From assembly GCA_003554535.1 (NCBI GenBank), contig PWGT01000011.1, forward strand, positions 1 through 10,140: 10,140 nucleotides of DNA. The letters are read 5' to 3'. Positions within the stretch are counted from its first letter, which is position 1. Each line of letters opens with the position of its first letter. The notes beneath the pieces are model-generated. The model was given only the letters and a program-made list of their open reading frames with translations. It was not told the origin of the DNA and ran no database searches. Shown piece after piece: positions 1 to 6,526 of the stretch. This stretch comes from Syntrophomonadaceae bacterium. GTDB taxonomy: Bacteria > Bacillota_D > Dethiobacteria > DTU022 > PWGO01. Position numbers and translations under genes: made by a program.

Positions 1-39
1 TCCGGTTGTTTTTCAATAACTAATAGCAAGGGTGAGTTC

Positions 40-1404
40 ATGGGAAAACTGTTTGGGACCGATGGCATAAGAGGTGTGGCCAACCGGGAGCTAACCCCCG
101 AACTGGCATTTAAAATGGGACGGATTGTAGCGGCATTACTTCGGGATAACTATGCCGGTGAAGCAGACCGTTCTTTTTTTGTAGTGGGCCGGGATACCCG
201 CATTTCCGGTACTATGCTGGAAAGTGCCTTGGTGGCCGGCATTACATCTTCCGGGTTGGGCATTCACCTGCTGGGTGTGGTGCCTACACCAGCGGTCGCT
301 TACCTGACAGCGAGCATGGGAGCCGTTGGTGGTGTCATGGTTTCGGCTTCCCATAACCCTGTTTCCGATAACGGGATCAAGTTTTTTGACGCCAAGGGGC
401 ACAAACTGGATGACCGCCTGGAGCAACAAGCGGAAAGTCACTACTTTCAAGACAACAACAATTTCCCTCGCCCCGAGGGCGAGTTGGTGGGTACGGCTAT
501 TCCTTCACTGGATAGCGTGGCCCGCTATGCCAACTACCTGAAAACAAAGATTTCCCACCTGGAAGGCCTGCGGGTCGTGCTGGATTGTGCCAACGGTTCT
601 CTTTACCACATAGCCCCTCAGCTGTATCGCGAACTGGGTGCTGAAGTGGTGGCTACAGCCAGCAGCCCTGATGGAATCAATATCAACCAGGAATGCGGCT
701 CAACCAATCCCGGCAAACTTCAGCAGGACGTCCTGGACCATCGGGCTCAAGTGGGCCTGGCCTTTGACGGCGATGGTGATCGCCTGATTGCAGTAGACGA
801 ACAGGGCCAGATCATGGATGGGGACGCAATCATGGCTGTCTGTGCAGCACACCTGAAAGAACAGGACCGGTTAAAAGACGATACACTGGTTGCCACGGTA
901 ATGAGTAACGGCGGTCTGGATATCGTCGGTGAAGAATACGGTTTTCAAGTGTTGCGGACCAAGGTGGGTGACCGCTATGTGTTGGAAGAAATGCTGCGCG
1001 GCGGTTACATCCTAGGCGGCGAACAATCCGGCCATATCATTTTTTCCGATGTCCTGCCCACGGGCGATGGGTTGCTAACATCACTTCAGCTGCTCAAAGT
1101 CATGCAGGATAAGGGCCAAGCTCTTTCAAGCCTGGCCTCCATTTTGCGGCGCCTGCCCCAAAAACTGGTTAACTGCCGCGTGAAGACAAAAGAAGGTTGG
1201 GAGGAAAACCAGCGCATTCAAGAAGCCCTGCAGAACGCGGAAGAAAAGCTGGGCACCCGGGGCAGGGTTCTGGTTCGTGCTTCCGGTACGGAACCCTTAA
1301 TCCGGATCATGGTAGAAGGTGAAGATAATGCCTTGCTGGAAGAGCTTTGCCAGCAACTCTTCGACATCGTTCAGCAGGAACTTGGTGGTCCAGGGGCGAA
1401 TTAA
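40..1404 (+). CDS. glmM: Phosphoglucosamine mutase GlmM
   Basis: Cytoplasmic enzyme converting glucosamine-6-phosphate to glucosamine-1-phosphate, the step before UDP-GlcNAc in peptidoglycan synthesis. The 454-residue protein has the family's usual length (about 445-455). Visible motifs are the N-terminal LFGTDGIRG (4-12), the phosphoserine loop SASHNP with catalytic Ser104, the Mg-binding loop DGDGDR (Asp243, Asp245, Asp247), the sugar-binding GGEQSGH (about 325-331) and the phosphate-binding RASGTEP (413-419). All four alpha-phosphohexomutase domains are therefore intact. The ATG at 40 is preceded by AAGGGTGAG (28-36) and places the conserved start correctly. The 39 bases upstream contain stops in two frames and may be the tail of a preceding gene, too short to name. 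glmS follows on the same strand after a 300-bp spacer, so the two consecutive pathway genes are probably co-regulated. Identity is essentially certain from the motifs. Confidence 0.98.
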   Translation: MGKLFGTDGIRGVANRELTPELAFKMGRIVAALLRDNYAGEADRSFFVVGRDTRISGTMLESALVAGITSSGLGIHLLGVVPTPAVAYLTASMGAVGGVMVSASHNPVSDNGIKFFDAKGHKLDDRLEQQAESHYFQDNNNFPRPEGELVGTAIPSLDSVARYANYLKTKISHLEGLRVVLDCANGSLYHIAPQLYRELGAEVVATASSPDGININQECGSTNPGKLQQDVLDHRAQVGLAFDGDGDRLIAVDEQGQIMDGDAIMAVCAAHLKEQDRLKDDTLVATVMSNGGLDIVGEEYGFQVLRTKVGDRYVLEEMLRGGYILGGEQSGHIIFSDVLPTGDGLLTSLQLLKVMQDKGQALSSLASILRRLPQKLVNCRVKTKEGWEENQRIQEALQNAEEKLGTRGRVLVRASGTEPLIRIMVEGEDNALLEELCQQLFDIVQQELGGPGAN

Positions 1405-1432
1405 TCATTAACGAAAAAATCCTGTGATTAAT
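1400..1432 (+). other. AT-rich hairpin at the end of glmM
   Basis: ATTAATCA (1400-1407) pairs with TGATTAAT (1425-1432) across a 17-base loop, with the left arm overlapping the glmM stop codon. There is no T tract after it, so it is not a convincing intrinsic terminator. It may only protect or process the 3' end of the glmM message. Confidence 0.3.
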
Positions 1433-1447
1433 AGAATAAAAGTAACT

Positions 1448-1542
1448 GCTTACGCGCTACTTGTAAGCGAAGCTGCGGGGACTGTTCTCGCGCTTCCGGA
1501 GCGCAGCGGAAGACCGACAGGACAAGCGAGGGAACAGTCCCC
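1448..1542. repeat. REP-like palindromic element between glmM and glmS
   Basis: GGGGACTGTTCTCGC (1477-1491) is the reverse complement of GCGAGGGAACAGTCCCC (1526-1542) except for two extra G bases, giving a stem of about 15 pairs. Inside it CTTCCG (1493-1498) pairs with CGGAAG (1507-1512). Alternatively GCGCT (1490-1494) pairs with AGCGC (1500-1504), so two inner folds compete. A separate small hairpin, GCTTAC/GTAAGC (1448-1453/1463-1468), sits just upstream. The element is much GC-richer than its flanks and has no T tract. Size, nested structure and intergenic position suit a dispersed REP/MITE-type repeat. I recall similar GGGGACTGTTC...GAACAGTCCCC repeats in Desulfotomaculum-like genomes but could not check. 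No second copy is in this window. It could also act as a transcript-stabilising or attenuating hairpin. Confidence 0.65.
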
Positions 1543-1705
1543 CTTCTTTGCGACGTGTTGCGAAATCACATAAGGACTGAGCAGCATACCAGTTACGAAA
1601 AATAAAGCAGATGGAATCAAGGGCTGTCTTCTTTTCTGGAATGGTCAAAAAGATTTTTCAGCCCGATGAACATTGGTAAATTTGGATAAACGGAGGAACA
1701 TAATC

Positions 1706-3535
1706 ATGTGTGGAATTGTTGGATATGTGGGCAGCAACAAAGCCTATCCTTTACTTATTGAAGGGTTGAAAAAACTGGAATACCGGGGTTACGATTCTGC
1801 TGGTGTAGCCCTGCACTGCCATGACAATGGATTGATAATTACCAAATCCAAGGGAGAAATTGCCAGCCTGGAAGAAAAAGTTGGGTCAGGAATTCCTCCG
1901 GGACATGTTGGTATCGGTCACACCCGCTGGGCCACCCACGGTGTGCCCTCAGATGATAATGCCCATCCCCACTATGCCTGCAGTGAGAGCATCGCCGTGG
2001 TACATAACGGGATTATTGAAAATTACTTGAGTTTACGCCGCTGGCTGGAAAAACAGGGCCATCGTTTTTCATCCCAAACCGACACCGAGGTGCTTGCTCA
2101 CCTGGTGGAGCACTTCTACAATGGGGATCTTTTGCATACTGTGAGGGAGGCGATCAGTCACGTTGAAGGATCTTTTGCCATGGTTGTCTTATCCGAGCAG
2201 GAAAACCAGAAACTAGTCTGTGCCCGCAAAGACAGCCCCTTGGTGATCGGGTTGGGTGAAGGAGAAAACTTCATCGCTTCTGATGTGCCAGCCATCTTAA
2301 ACCACACCCGCCGTATTCATATCCTGGAAGATGGCGAGATGGCCGTCATCACCTCCGACTCTGTAGAAGTCTACTCTCTGGACGGGGATAGAATAGACAA
2401 AGAAGTTCATCAGATTACCTGGGACGCTGTCCAGGCAGAAAAAAACGGTTATCCCCATTTCATGCTCAAAGAGATCATGGAGCAGCCCAAAGCGCTTCGG
2501 GAGACCATGCGTGGTCGTGTTCTGGATGAAGGCCGGGAGATCAACCTGGCAGAACTGAACCTGGCAGCAGAAGAAGTCAATGATATAAGCAAGATCTATA
2601 TCGTGGCCTGCGGTACAGCCTATCATGCCGGATTGGTCGGGAAGTATGCCATGGAACGCTGGCTGCGCCTTCCTGTGGAAGTGGATTTGGCTTCAGAGTT
2701 TCGCTATCGGGATCCCCTTCTGGACGACAAGACCCTGGTTGTTGTGATCAGCCAGTCGGGGGAAACAGCCGATACCCTGGCTGCTCTGCGCCTGGCCCGC
2801 TCCAGCGGCAACCGGGTTCTGGCCATTACCAATGTGGTGGGTAGTTCTGTAGCCCGCGAGGCTGACAAGGTTGTCTACACCTGGGCCGGTCCCGAAATTG
2901 CAGTGGCTTCTACCAAAGCCTATTTGACCCAGCTGCTTTCCCTGTACATGCTCACCCTCTACCTGGCCCAGAAACGCGGTGTCGAACAGGATCGGATCCA
3001 GGAAGCAGGTCAGGCTCTGTACCGCCTCCCTGAGCAGGTGGAAGAAATCCTGGCCCGGGAAGCTGAGGTCAAAGACATTGCCCGCTACCTGGCCCCCTGG
3101 CAGAGCACCTTCTTTATTGGCCGCAACCTGGACTATGCCGTAGCCATGGAAGGGGCGCTCAAGCTTAAAGAAATCTCCTATATCCATGCGGAAGCGTACG
3201 CTTCCGGCGAACTCAAGCACGGCACTTTAGCACTTATCGTTGAGGGCATTCCTGTTATTGCGCTGGCCACCCAGAAAGCTGTTCTGGAAAAATCCATCAG
3301 CAATATCAAGGAAGTCAAAGCCCGCGACGGTTATGTCATCTGCTTTATCCAGGAAGAAAACAAAGATTTGGAAAGCGAAGTGGACCGGGTCTTCTACCTC
3401 CCCGCCACCCAGGATTTTATGATGCCGATTTTAACTGTGGTGCCCCTCCAACTCCTGTCCTACTACGCTGCTGTAGAAAGGGACTGCCCGGTCGACAAGC
3501 CACGTAATTTGGCAAAAAGCGTCACTGTGGAATAG
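1706..3535 (+). CDS. glmS: Glutamine--fructose-6-phosphate aminotransferase GlmS
   Basis: Cytoplasmic enzyme making glucosamine-6-phosphate from fructose-6-phosphate and glutamine, the committed step of amino-sugar synthesis. I place the start at ATG 1706, not the upstream TTG at 1673, because Met-Cys-Gly-Ile must begin the protein: after Met removal Cys is the N-terminal nucleophile of the glutaminase. GGAGG (1692-1696) lies 9 bases upstream. The resulting 609 residues match the E. coli enzyme. Domains are a class II glutamine amidotransferase (about 1-220, with HTRWATHG at 72-79 and NGIIEN at 101-106), a first SIS domain (CGTAYHAG 302-309, SQSGETADT 349-357, ASTKAY 401-406), a second SIS domain with EGALKLKEISYIHAEAYASG, and the conserved tail DKPRNLAKSVTVE carrying the sugar-binding Lys604. 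All catalytic landmarks are intact. It is the last gene of the GC-rich conserved block. No glmS ribozyme core is visible upstream, so control must be by another means. Confidence 0.98.
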   Translation: MCGIVGYVGSNKAYPLLIEGLKKLEYRGYDSAGVALHCHDNGLIITKSKGEIASLEEKVGSGIPPGHVGIGHTRWATHGVPSDDNAHPHYACSESIAVVHNGIIENYLSLRRWLEKQGHRFSSQTDTEVLAHLVEHFYNGDLLHTVREAISHVEGSFAMVVLSEQENQKLVCARKDSPLVIGLGEGENFIASDVPAILNHTRRIHILEDGEMAVITSDSVEVYSLDGDRIDKEVHQITWDAVQAEKNGYPHFMLKEIMEQPKALRETMRGRVLDEGREINLAELNLAAEEVNDISKIYIVACGTAYHAGLVGKYAMERWLRLPVEVDLASEFRYRDPLLDDKTLVVVISQSGETADTLAALRLARSSGNRVLAITNVVGSSVAREADKVVYTWAGPEIAVASTKAYLTQLLSLYMLTLYLAQKRGVEQDRIQEAGQALYRLPEQVEEILAREAEVKDIARYLAPWQSTFFIGRNLDYAVAMEGALKLKEISYIHAEAYASGELKHGTLALIVEGIPVIALATQKAVLEKSISNIKEVKARDGYVICFIQEENKDLESEVDRVFYLPATQDFMMPILTVVPLQLLSYYAAVERDCPVDKPRNLAKSVTVE

Positions 3536-3559
3536 AGTTAGATGTTATCAAACAAGCTG

Positions 3560-3587
3560 TTGTGGAGAAATAATAAATATGTATAAT
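3560..3587 (+). promoter_or_regulatory. Candidate sigma-A promoter after glmS
   Basis: TTGTGG (3560-3565) and a perfect TATAAT (3582-3587) are separated by 16 bases. The -35 is weak (three of six). More TATAAT-like hexamers follow in the extremely AT-rich tract to about 3640, so the exact promoter is uncertain. It is placed to drive the micro-ORF at 3660 and, if the terminator at 3803 is leaky, the regulator genes beyond. Confidence 0.4.
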
Positions 3588-3650
3588 GAATAATAAAAGC
3601 GTATAATAAATAAAAATATAATATAATAATATGGAATAATATCACATTAA
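3566..3650. other. AT-rich intergenic tract
   Basis: This stretch is almost entirely A and T, with repeated AATAATA, TATAAT and ATATAAT words. It marks the sharp compositional boundary between the GC-rich glmM-glmS block and the AT-rich accessory genes. It could be promoter DNA or an easily melted segment. No coding frame is visible in it. Confidence 0.5.
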
Positions 3651-3659
3651 ACTGGAGCC

Positions 3660-3755
3660 ATGATATTAGTGAAAGATCTCTGGCGTTTTTATTACTACGG
3701 GGATGCGGTTCTGGTTGTCTTAATTCTTTTGTTGCTAGTTCTAAAGGCCCCTTAA
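3660..3755 (+). CDS. Putative 31-aa hydrophobic micro-peptide
   Basis: ATG 3660 opens a 31-codon frame ending in TAA. The N-terminal part (MILVKDLWRFYYYGD) is charged and aromatic. It is followed by an uninterrupted hydrophobic run (AVLVVLILLLLVL) and a KAP tail, so the product would be a single-span membrane peptide. GGAG (3654-3657) is only two bases from the ATG, too close. The in-frame GTG at 3669 has better spacing (11 bases) and would give 28 residues. A good intrinsic terminator lies about 50 bases after the stop, and promoter-like TATAAT boxes lie upstream, so a short discrete transcript is plausible. It precedes a LytTR two-component system, so a regulatory, signalling or toxin-like role is possible. 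It lacks the cysteine or acidic tail of AgrD peptides and a Gly-Gly leader. No family recognised. Confidence 0.4.
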   Translation: MILVKDLWRFYYYGDAVLVVLILLLLVLKAP

Positions 3756-3802
3756 GGTAGATTGGTGGAACTGGTGGACAAAAGTGTCAAAATAAACAAC
3801 GA

Positions 3803-3836
3803 AAATGCCTTCACATCAGAAGGTATTTCTTTTTTT
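3803..3836 (+). terminator. Rho-independent terminator
   Basis: AAATGCCTTC (3803-3812) pairs with GAAGGTATTT (3819-3828), ten pairs with one G-U, around the six-base loop ACATCA. One C and then seven T bases (3830-3836) follow. This is the strongest terminator in the window. It would end the micro-ORF transcript, or read-through from glmS, before the response-regulator gene. Confidence 0.85.
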
Positions 3837-3881
3837 ATAAATAAACATAAAAGTATAGTTTAATTAACAGGGGTTGTATTG

Positions 3882-4604
3882 ATGTTAAAAGTTTTTATAG
3901 TAGAAGACGATATAGAGTTTTGTAAAGAAATAGCTGCTGTTATGTCACAAATAGATAGTGTGAAGGTGGAATATCTTACTTCTTCGGGAGAAGATTTACT
4001 TAAAGCTGTATCGAAAACCAACCCCGATATTTGCATTATTGATATAGGACTTCCCGATATTTCTGGCATAAATGTAGCAGAACAGGTTCGAAAAAAGTAT
4101 TTTGATACAGATATCATATTCATCACAGCATATGAAGATTATATATCTGAAGCTGTCAAGCTTTATGCCTCGGATTATATAAAAAAACCCCTTGACCAAG
4201 AACGCCTCATACAAACCATCAAGAGGATCAAGCATAAAAGAAAAACCTTCGACAGGACGATGGAAGTCAAAACTGAAAACCAGGAAACTGTGTGGATTAA
4301 AGAGGATGATATATTATTTGTGGAGGCTTTTGGCAAAAAAATAGCACTAAACACAGAGCACGGCACTTTTTACTCAAACCAGTCACTGAGTGAAATGGAA
4401 AGCAAGTTAAATAATTACATGTTTTATAAAACAAGCCGTTCCTACATTGTGAACCTTGCCAAAGTGAAAATGATCAAGCCCAGGTCACGGACTTCATTCG
4501 ATATATATTTTGATACAACAGAATACAGAGCTGTATTATCCAAAAAAAACTATACGGAGTTTCGCAAAAAAATAAAAATGCTGACAGGCCGTGGAAGTCA
4601 CTAA
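3882..4604 (+). CDS. LytTR-family response regulator (AgrA/LytR type)
   Basis: A 240-residue two-domain regulator. Residues 1 to about 118 form a receiver domain: acidic pair Glu8/Asp9-Asp10, phosphoacceptor Asp54 in CIIDIGLPD, switch Thr82 in FITAYED and Lys102 in IKKPL. Residues about 130-232 form a LytTR DNA-binding domain, recognisable from WIKEDDILFVEAFGKK, the YKTSRSYIVNL segment and the SKKNY tail. Such proteins are phosphorylated by a GHKL kinase and bind direct repeats near target promoters. ATG 3882 is chosen over the adjacent TTG 3879 because AGGGG (3869-3873) is then 8 bases away. The stop overlaps the SD (AAGGAGG, 4603-4609) of the next gene, so it is translated with the sensor genes as one operon. 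The regulator is intact although its kinase appears broken. Its targets are unknown; the neighbouring lipoprotein genes are candidates only by proximity. Confidence 0.93.
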   Translation: MLKVFIVEDDIEFCKEIAAVMSQIDSVKVEYLTSSGEDLLKAVSKTNPDICIIDIGLPDISGINVAEQVRKKYFDTDIIFITAYEDYISEAVKLYASDYIKKPLDQERLIQTIKRIKHKRKTFDRTMEVKTENQETVWIKEDDILFVEAFGKKIALNTEHGTFYSNQSLSEMESKLNNYMFYKTSRSYIVNLAKVKMIKPRSRTSFDIYFDTTEYRAVLSKKNYTEFRKKIKMLTGRGSH

Positions 4605-4615
4605 GGAGGCCATAA

Positions 4616-5086
4616 ATGATAGATAACCTTTTTTTTCTTTATCCAATTGGCATTTTAGAGCCAGCAGTTATTTTATTTTTAATCCATGCATTATCAAACC
4701 AGCAGTTGGGGGCAAAGAAAATACTCTCGGCTTCCCCCTTTTTGGCAGCTCTTGCAGTTAGCACGCGGGTTTTTTTAGGCAGTTATATTATAAGTATTAT
4801 TCTTTATACCCTTGGGTTGATAATTGTACTAACTGCGTTTAGGTATAAAGGGCTTACAGAGCGAATAACAATGTCCTTTTTGGCCTTTTCAATCTACCTG
4901 GTTATTGAATTCTTAAACATAAAAGCAATTGAGGTTATTTGGAATATAGCTCCACGGCAGTTTATGGAAGATCCATTACTGTACCTGTTTGGATTTTTAT
5001 CTCACATGGCAGCCTTGGTAATTGTTGCTTTAATAGTTGCTAGGTTTAATGTTTTTATATTCGAAGAGCCCTTGAGGAGAGGATAA
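4616..5086 (+). CDS. Membrane sensor part of an AgrC-like kinase
   Basis: A 156-residue, very hydrophobic protein with about five predicted transmembrane helices (roughly 5-25, 35-53, 55-75, 85-105 and 118-145) and no soluble domain. AAGGAGG (4603-4609) sits 6 bases before the ATG, overlapping the end of the response-regulator gene. Its stop TAA (5084-5086) is in the same frame as the following kinase gene, which begins at GTG 5090 after a 3-base gap. Read together they would form seven helices plus a kinase domain in about 444 residues, matching the AgrC layout (S. aureus AgrC is 430 residues). It is therefore either a dedicated sensor subunit translationally coupled to the kinase, or the N-terminal piece of a kinase cut by a nonsense codon. 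It is not AgrB: the catalytic His/Cys peptidase signature is not seen. The ligand is unknown. Confidence 0.8.
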   Translation: MIDNLFFLYPIGILEPAVILFLIHALSNQQLGAKKILSASPFLAALAVSTRVFLGSYIISIILYTLGLIIVLTAFRYKGLTERITMSFLAFSIYLVIEFLNIKAIEVIWNIAPRQFMEDPLLYLFGFLSHMAALVIVALIVARFNVFIFEEPLRRG

Positions 5087-5089
5087 GCA

Positions 5090-5950
5090 GTGGCCCTTTA
5101 TTACAAAATTGCAATGCTAATATGTGCGGGCCAGGTTTTTTTACTCGCCCTTGTGATCAACAACTCACTTATGAAAAGGACAGGCTTCCCACTTATTTTA
5201 AATCAAGAAATATTGGAACTCCCTTTAGGCATTACAGTATTTTTCTTTAATATACTTGTTATCTTTGCCGTCAAAAACCTTTACTTTAGCAGCAAAGAAG
5301 CAGAACAGAACAAAATAGATAGACTTAAAATGGAACAGCTGGAAAAACAATACGAACTGCACCGGCAGCACAAGCATGATTTTAAAAACCACTTGAATGT
5401 CATTGCCGGGCTTGCCAGAAAAAACGACCATGAAAGGCTGTTGGATTACTTATCAAATTATATAAACCACCTGGAAAAAGATATACCTGCCTTCAAAACA
5501 GGCCTAAAAGAAATGGATATATTGCTATATGCCAAGTCAGCAGAGGCTCACAGCAAAGGTGTTGAGTTCTAACATTCACTCTTTGCTAATTTACATTGCA
5601 GTAAGAAAGATATTCCCGCCTTAATTTCAATGGTTTCCAACCTTGTTGACAACGCTATTACTGCTGCATCAAAAAACAAGCCACCTAACAACAAAGTAAA
5701 GATTTGTATACACGAAGATCCTGTTGATTATATTTTTATAATTGGTAATCAAGTATCCCCGAAACAGCTCCCGCTGCTAGAGCAATCTCTACAAAAAGAA
5801 GAAACAGAAAGTGCTCCGGGGAAAGGGTTATTAATAGTAAAAAGAATGGCCCGGAAGTATAATGCTAACCTTGAATTTAACCTTGATGAAAACTACTTTG
5901 AGGTGCTTTTGGAGATACCCAAGCACTGCATTGTGGATGAAGCTGTTTAA
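5090..5950 (+). pseudogene. GHKL sensor histidine kinase broken by an internal TAA
   Basis: From GTG 5090 (SD GGAGAGGA at 5076-5083) the frame encodes two membrane helices (about 5-25 and 44-65), a charged linker (66-95) and an AgrC-type H box, HKHDFKNHLNVIAGL, with phosphoacceptor His96. The frame stops at TAA 5570-5572 after KGVEF. The same frame continues without any shift from 5573 to 5950 and encodes the missing ATP-binding domain: N box SNLVDNAITAA, a degenerate middle and the G2-like GKGLLIVKRMARKYN. One base change from a sense codon, such as CAA, explains the break. As written, the product is a 160-residue membrane/DHp fragment without ATPase, unable to autophosphorylate. It could be a true pseudogene, a strain-specific mutation, a sequencing error, or a two-part kinase, the last unlikely because no SD precedes the second half. 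The cognate regulator at 3882 is intact. Confidence 0.8.
5630..5950 (+). CDS. Detached HATPase_c fragment of the kinase
   Basis: If translated alone, the ATP-binding half of the broken kinase could start only at ATG 5630, giving 106 residues. That start falls inside the domain, directly before the N box (SNLVDNAITAA, with the Mg-coordinating Asn), and cuts off the preceding strand and helix encoded from 5573. No Shine-Dalgarno sequence precedes it. The C-terminal part holds a GKGLLIVKRM nucleotide-lid motif and the terminal strands of a GHKL fold. I regard it as a remnant of the gene beginning at 5090 rather than an independent gene. Confidence 0.4.
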   Translation: MVSNLVDNAITAASKNKPPNNKVKICIHEDPVDYIFIIGNQVSPKQLPLLEQSLQKEETESAPGKGLLIVKRMARKYNANLEFNLDENYFEVLLEIPKHCIVDEAV

Positions 5951-5973
5951 CCATTAAGAAATGCACTTTAATT

Positions 5974-6010
5974 GCCTTAAATTACACTTTCGTTTCTCGT
6001 GAAGGCTTTT
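5974..6010 (+). terminator. Weak terminator candidate after the kinase
   Basis: GCCTT (5974-5978) pairs with AAGGC (6002-6006), stacked on CAC/GTG (5984-5986/5999-6001) with a one-sided bulge, and five T bases (6007-6011) follow. The loop is large and the stem short, so this is a marginal candidate for the end of the regulator-kinase transcript. Confidence 0.35.
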
Positions 6011-6054
6011 TAGTCCAGTTAGCTTGTAATATGGTCTAAAGAGTTTCCAGTTAT

Positions 6055-6111
6055 AACAATATTGTTTATGCTCATCCATGAGAAAATGGATAACTGCGAA
6101 TGAAAGAGCAT
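6055..6111 (+). promoter_or_regulatory. Palindrome and nested hairpin upstream of first lipoprotein
   Basis: AACAATATTGTT (6055-6066) is a perfect 12-bp palindrome, the size of a dimeric repressor site. Immediately after it ATGCTC (6068-6073) pairs with GAGCAT (6106-6111), and inside that ATCCAT (6074-6079) pairs with ATGGAT (6086-6091) around GAGAAA. This gives 12 stacked pairs with a 14-base bulge on one side. Both lie in the 197-bp gap before the lipoprotein gene at 6148. I could not place a convincing promoter around them, so whether they act as operator, leader structure or neither is unresolved. Confidence 0.35.
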
Positions 6112-6147
6112 GGTAAAGTAAACTTGAGAGTATAGGGAGAATAATAT

Positions 6148-6516
6148 ATGAATAAGCTTGTTGTATTGTTTTTGGCATTGACCTGTGTGGCAGTTTTGTT
6201 GGTGGGTTGTGACAGCCAACGTGGTGTATCTACACCAGACGTGCCGCCAGATGTACCGGATGCACGTCATCCATCTATAATGGTAGATGATACCATTTAT
6301 TTTTGCAGATGGACAGAAGTGTATCGTGATGAGATTAATGAGGACGATATTCTTGGAAAGATTGAATCCAAAGTGCCTTTATCACAAATGCCAGCAGAGA
6401 ACGATCAAACAAATATGAGGGGAATTTTAGATGCTCCGTATGCTCGGTATGGGTCCGACATTGTTGTTAAAAAAGAGGGTAGCTGGATACTCTTTGAAAA
6501 AGAAGATAAAAGATGA
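6148..6516 (+). CDS. Lipoprotein of unknown function
   Basis: A 122-residue precursor with a lipoprotein signal peptide: hydrophobic residues 4-17 and lipobox LVGC with the lipidated Cys21. The mature protein would be tethered to the outer face of the membrane through a Pro-rich linker (STPDVPPDVPDARHP, about 28-42). The folded part starts at about SIMVDDTIYF and carries GKIESKVPLSQMPAENDQTN and a closing GSWILFEKE. This I-E-S-x-V-P...P-x-E-N-(D/N)-Q-(T/S)-N pattern recalls small surface lipoproteins common in Clostridia, though I cannot name a domain. AGGGAGA (6134-6140), 7 bases before the ATG, supports the start. A small in-phase-shifted ORF follows the stop by 10 bases. It is the first of three unrelated lipoprotein genes in 2.5 kb. 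Confidence 0.88.
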   Translation: MNKLVVLFLALTCVAVLLVGCDSQRGVSTPDVPPDVPDARHPSIMVDDTIYFCRWTEVYRDEINEDDILGKIESKVPLSQMPAENDQTNMRGILDAPYARYGSDIVVKKEGSWILFEKEDKR

Positions 6517-6526
6517 CATTTCCTAT

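Noticed and set aside
1457..1648. 63-codon minus-strand ORF in the glmM-glmS spacer
   Set aside because: It reads through the palindromic element, has no start signals, and its composition follows the repeat.
1405..1705. glmS ribozyme/riboswitch upstream of glmS
   Set aside because: The position is right, but none of the conserved core words are seen; the spacer is dominated by an unrelated palindrome.
1673..1705. Upstream TTG start for glmS
   Set aside because: It would bury the catalytic N-terminal cysteine; ATG 1706 has the SD and the invariant Met-Cys-Gly-Ile start.
2693..3220. 175-codon minus-strand ORF inside glmS
   Set aside because: Shadow of a highly conserved gene; no independent start signals.
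3660..3755. AgrD-type autoinducer precursor
   Set aside because: No cysteine/serine for a thiolactone and no acidic C-terminal tail, and no AgrB peptidase nearby.
4616..5086. AgrB peptidase
   Set aside because: Multi-helix and next to a LytTR system, but the His/Cys catalytic signature is missing and it is in frame with the kinase.
5570..5572. Recoded stop (selenocysteine or pyrrolysine)
   Set aside because: The codon is TAA, which is not used for either, and TAA ends several other genes here.
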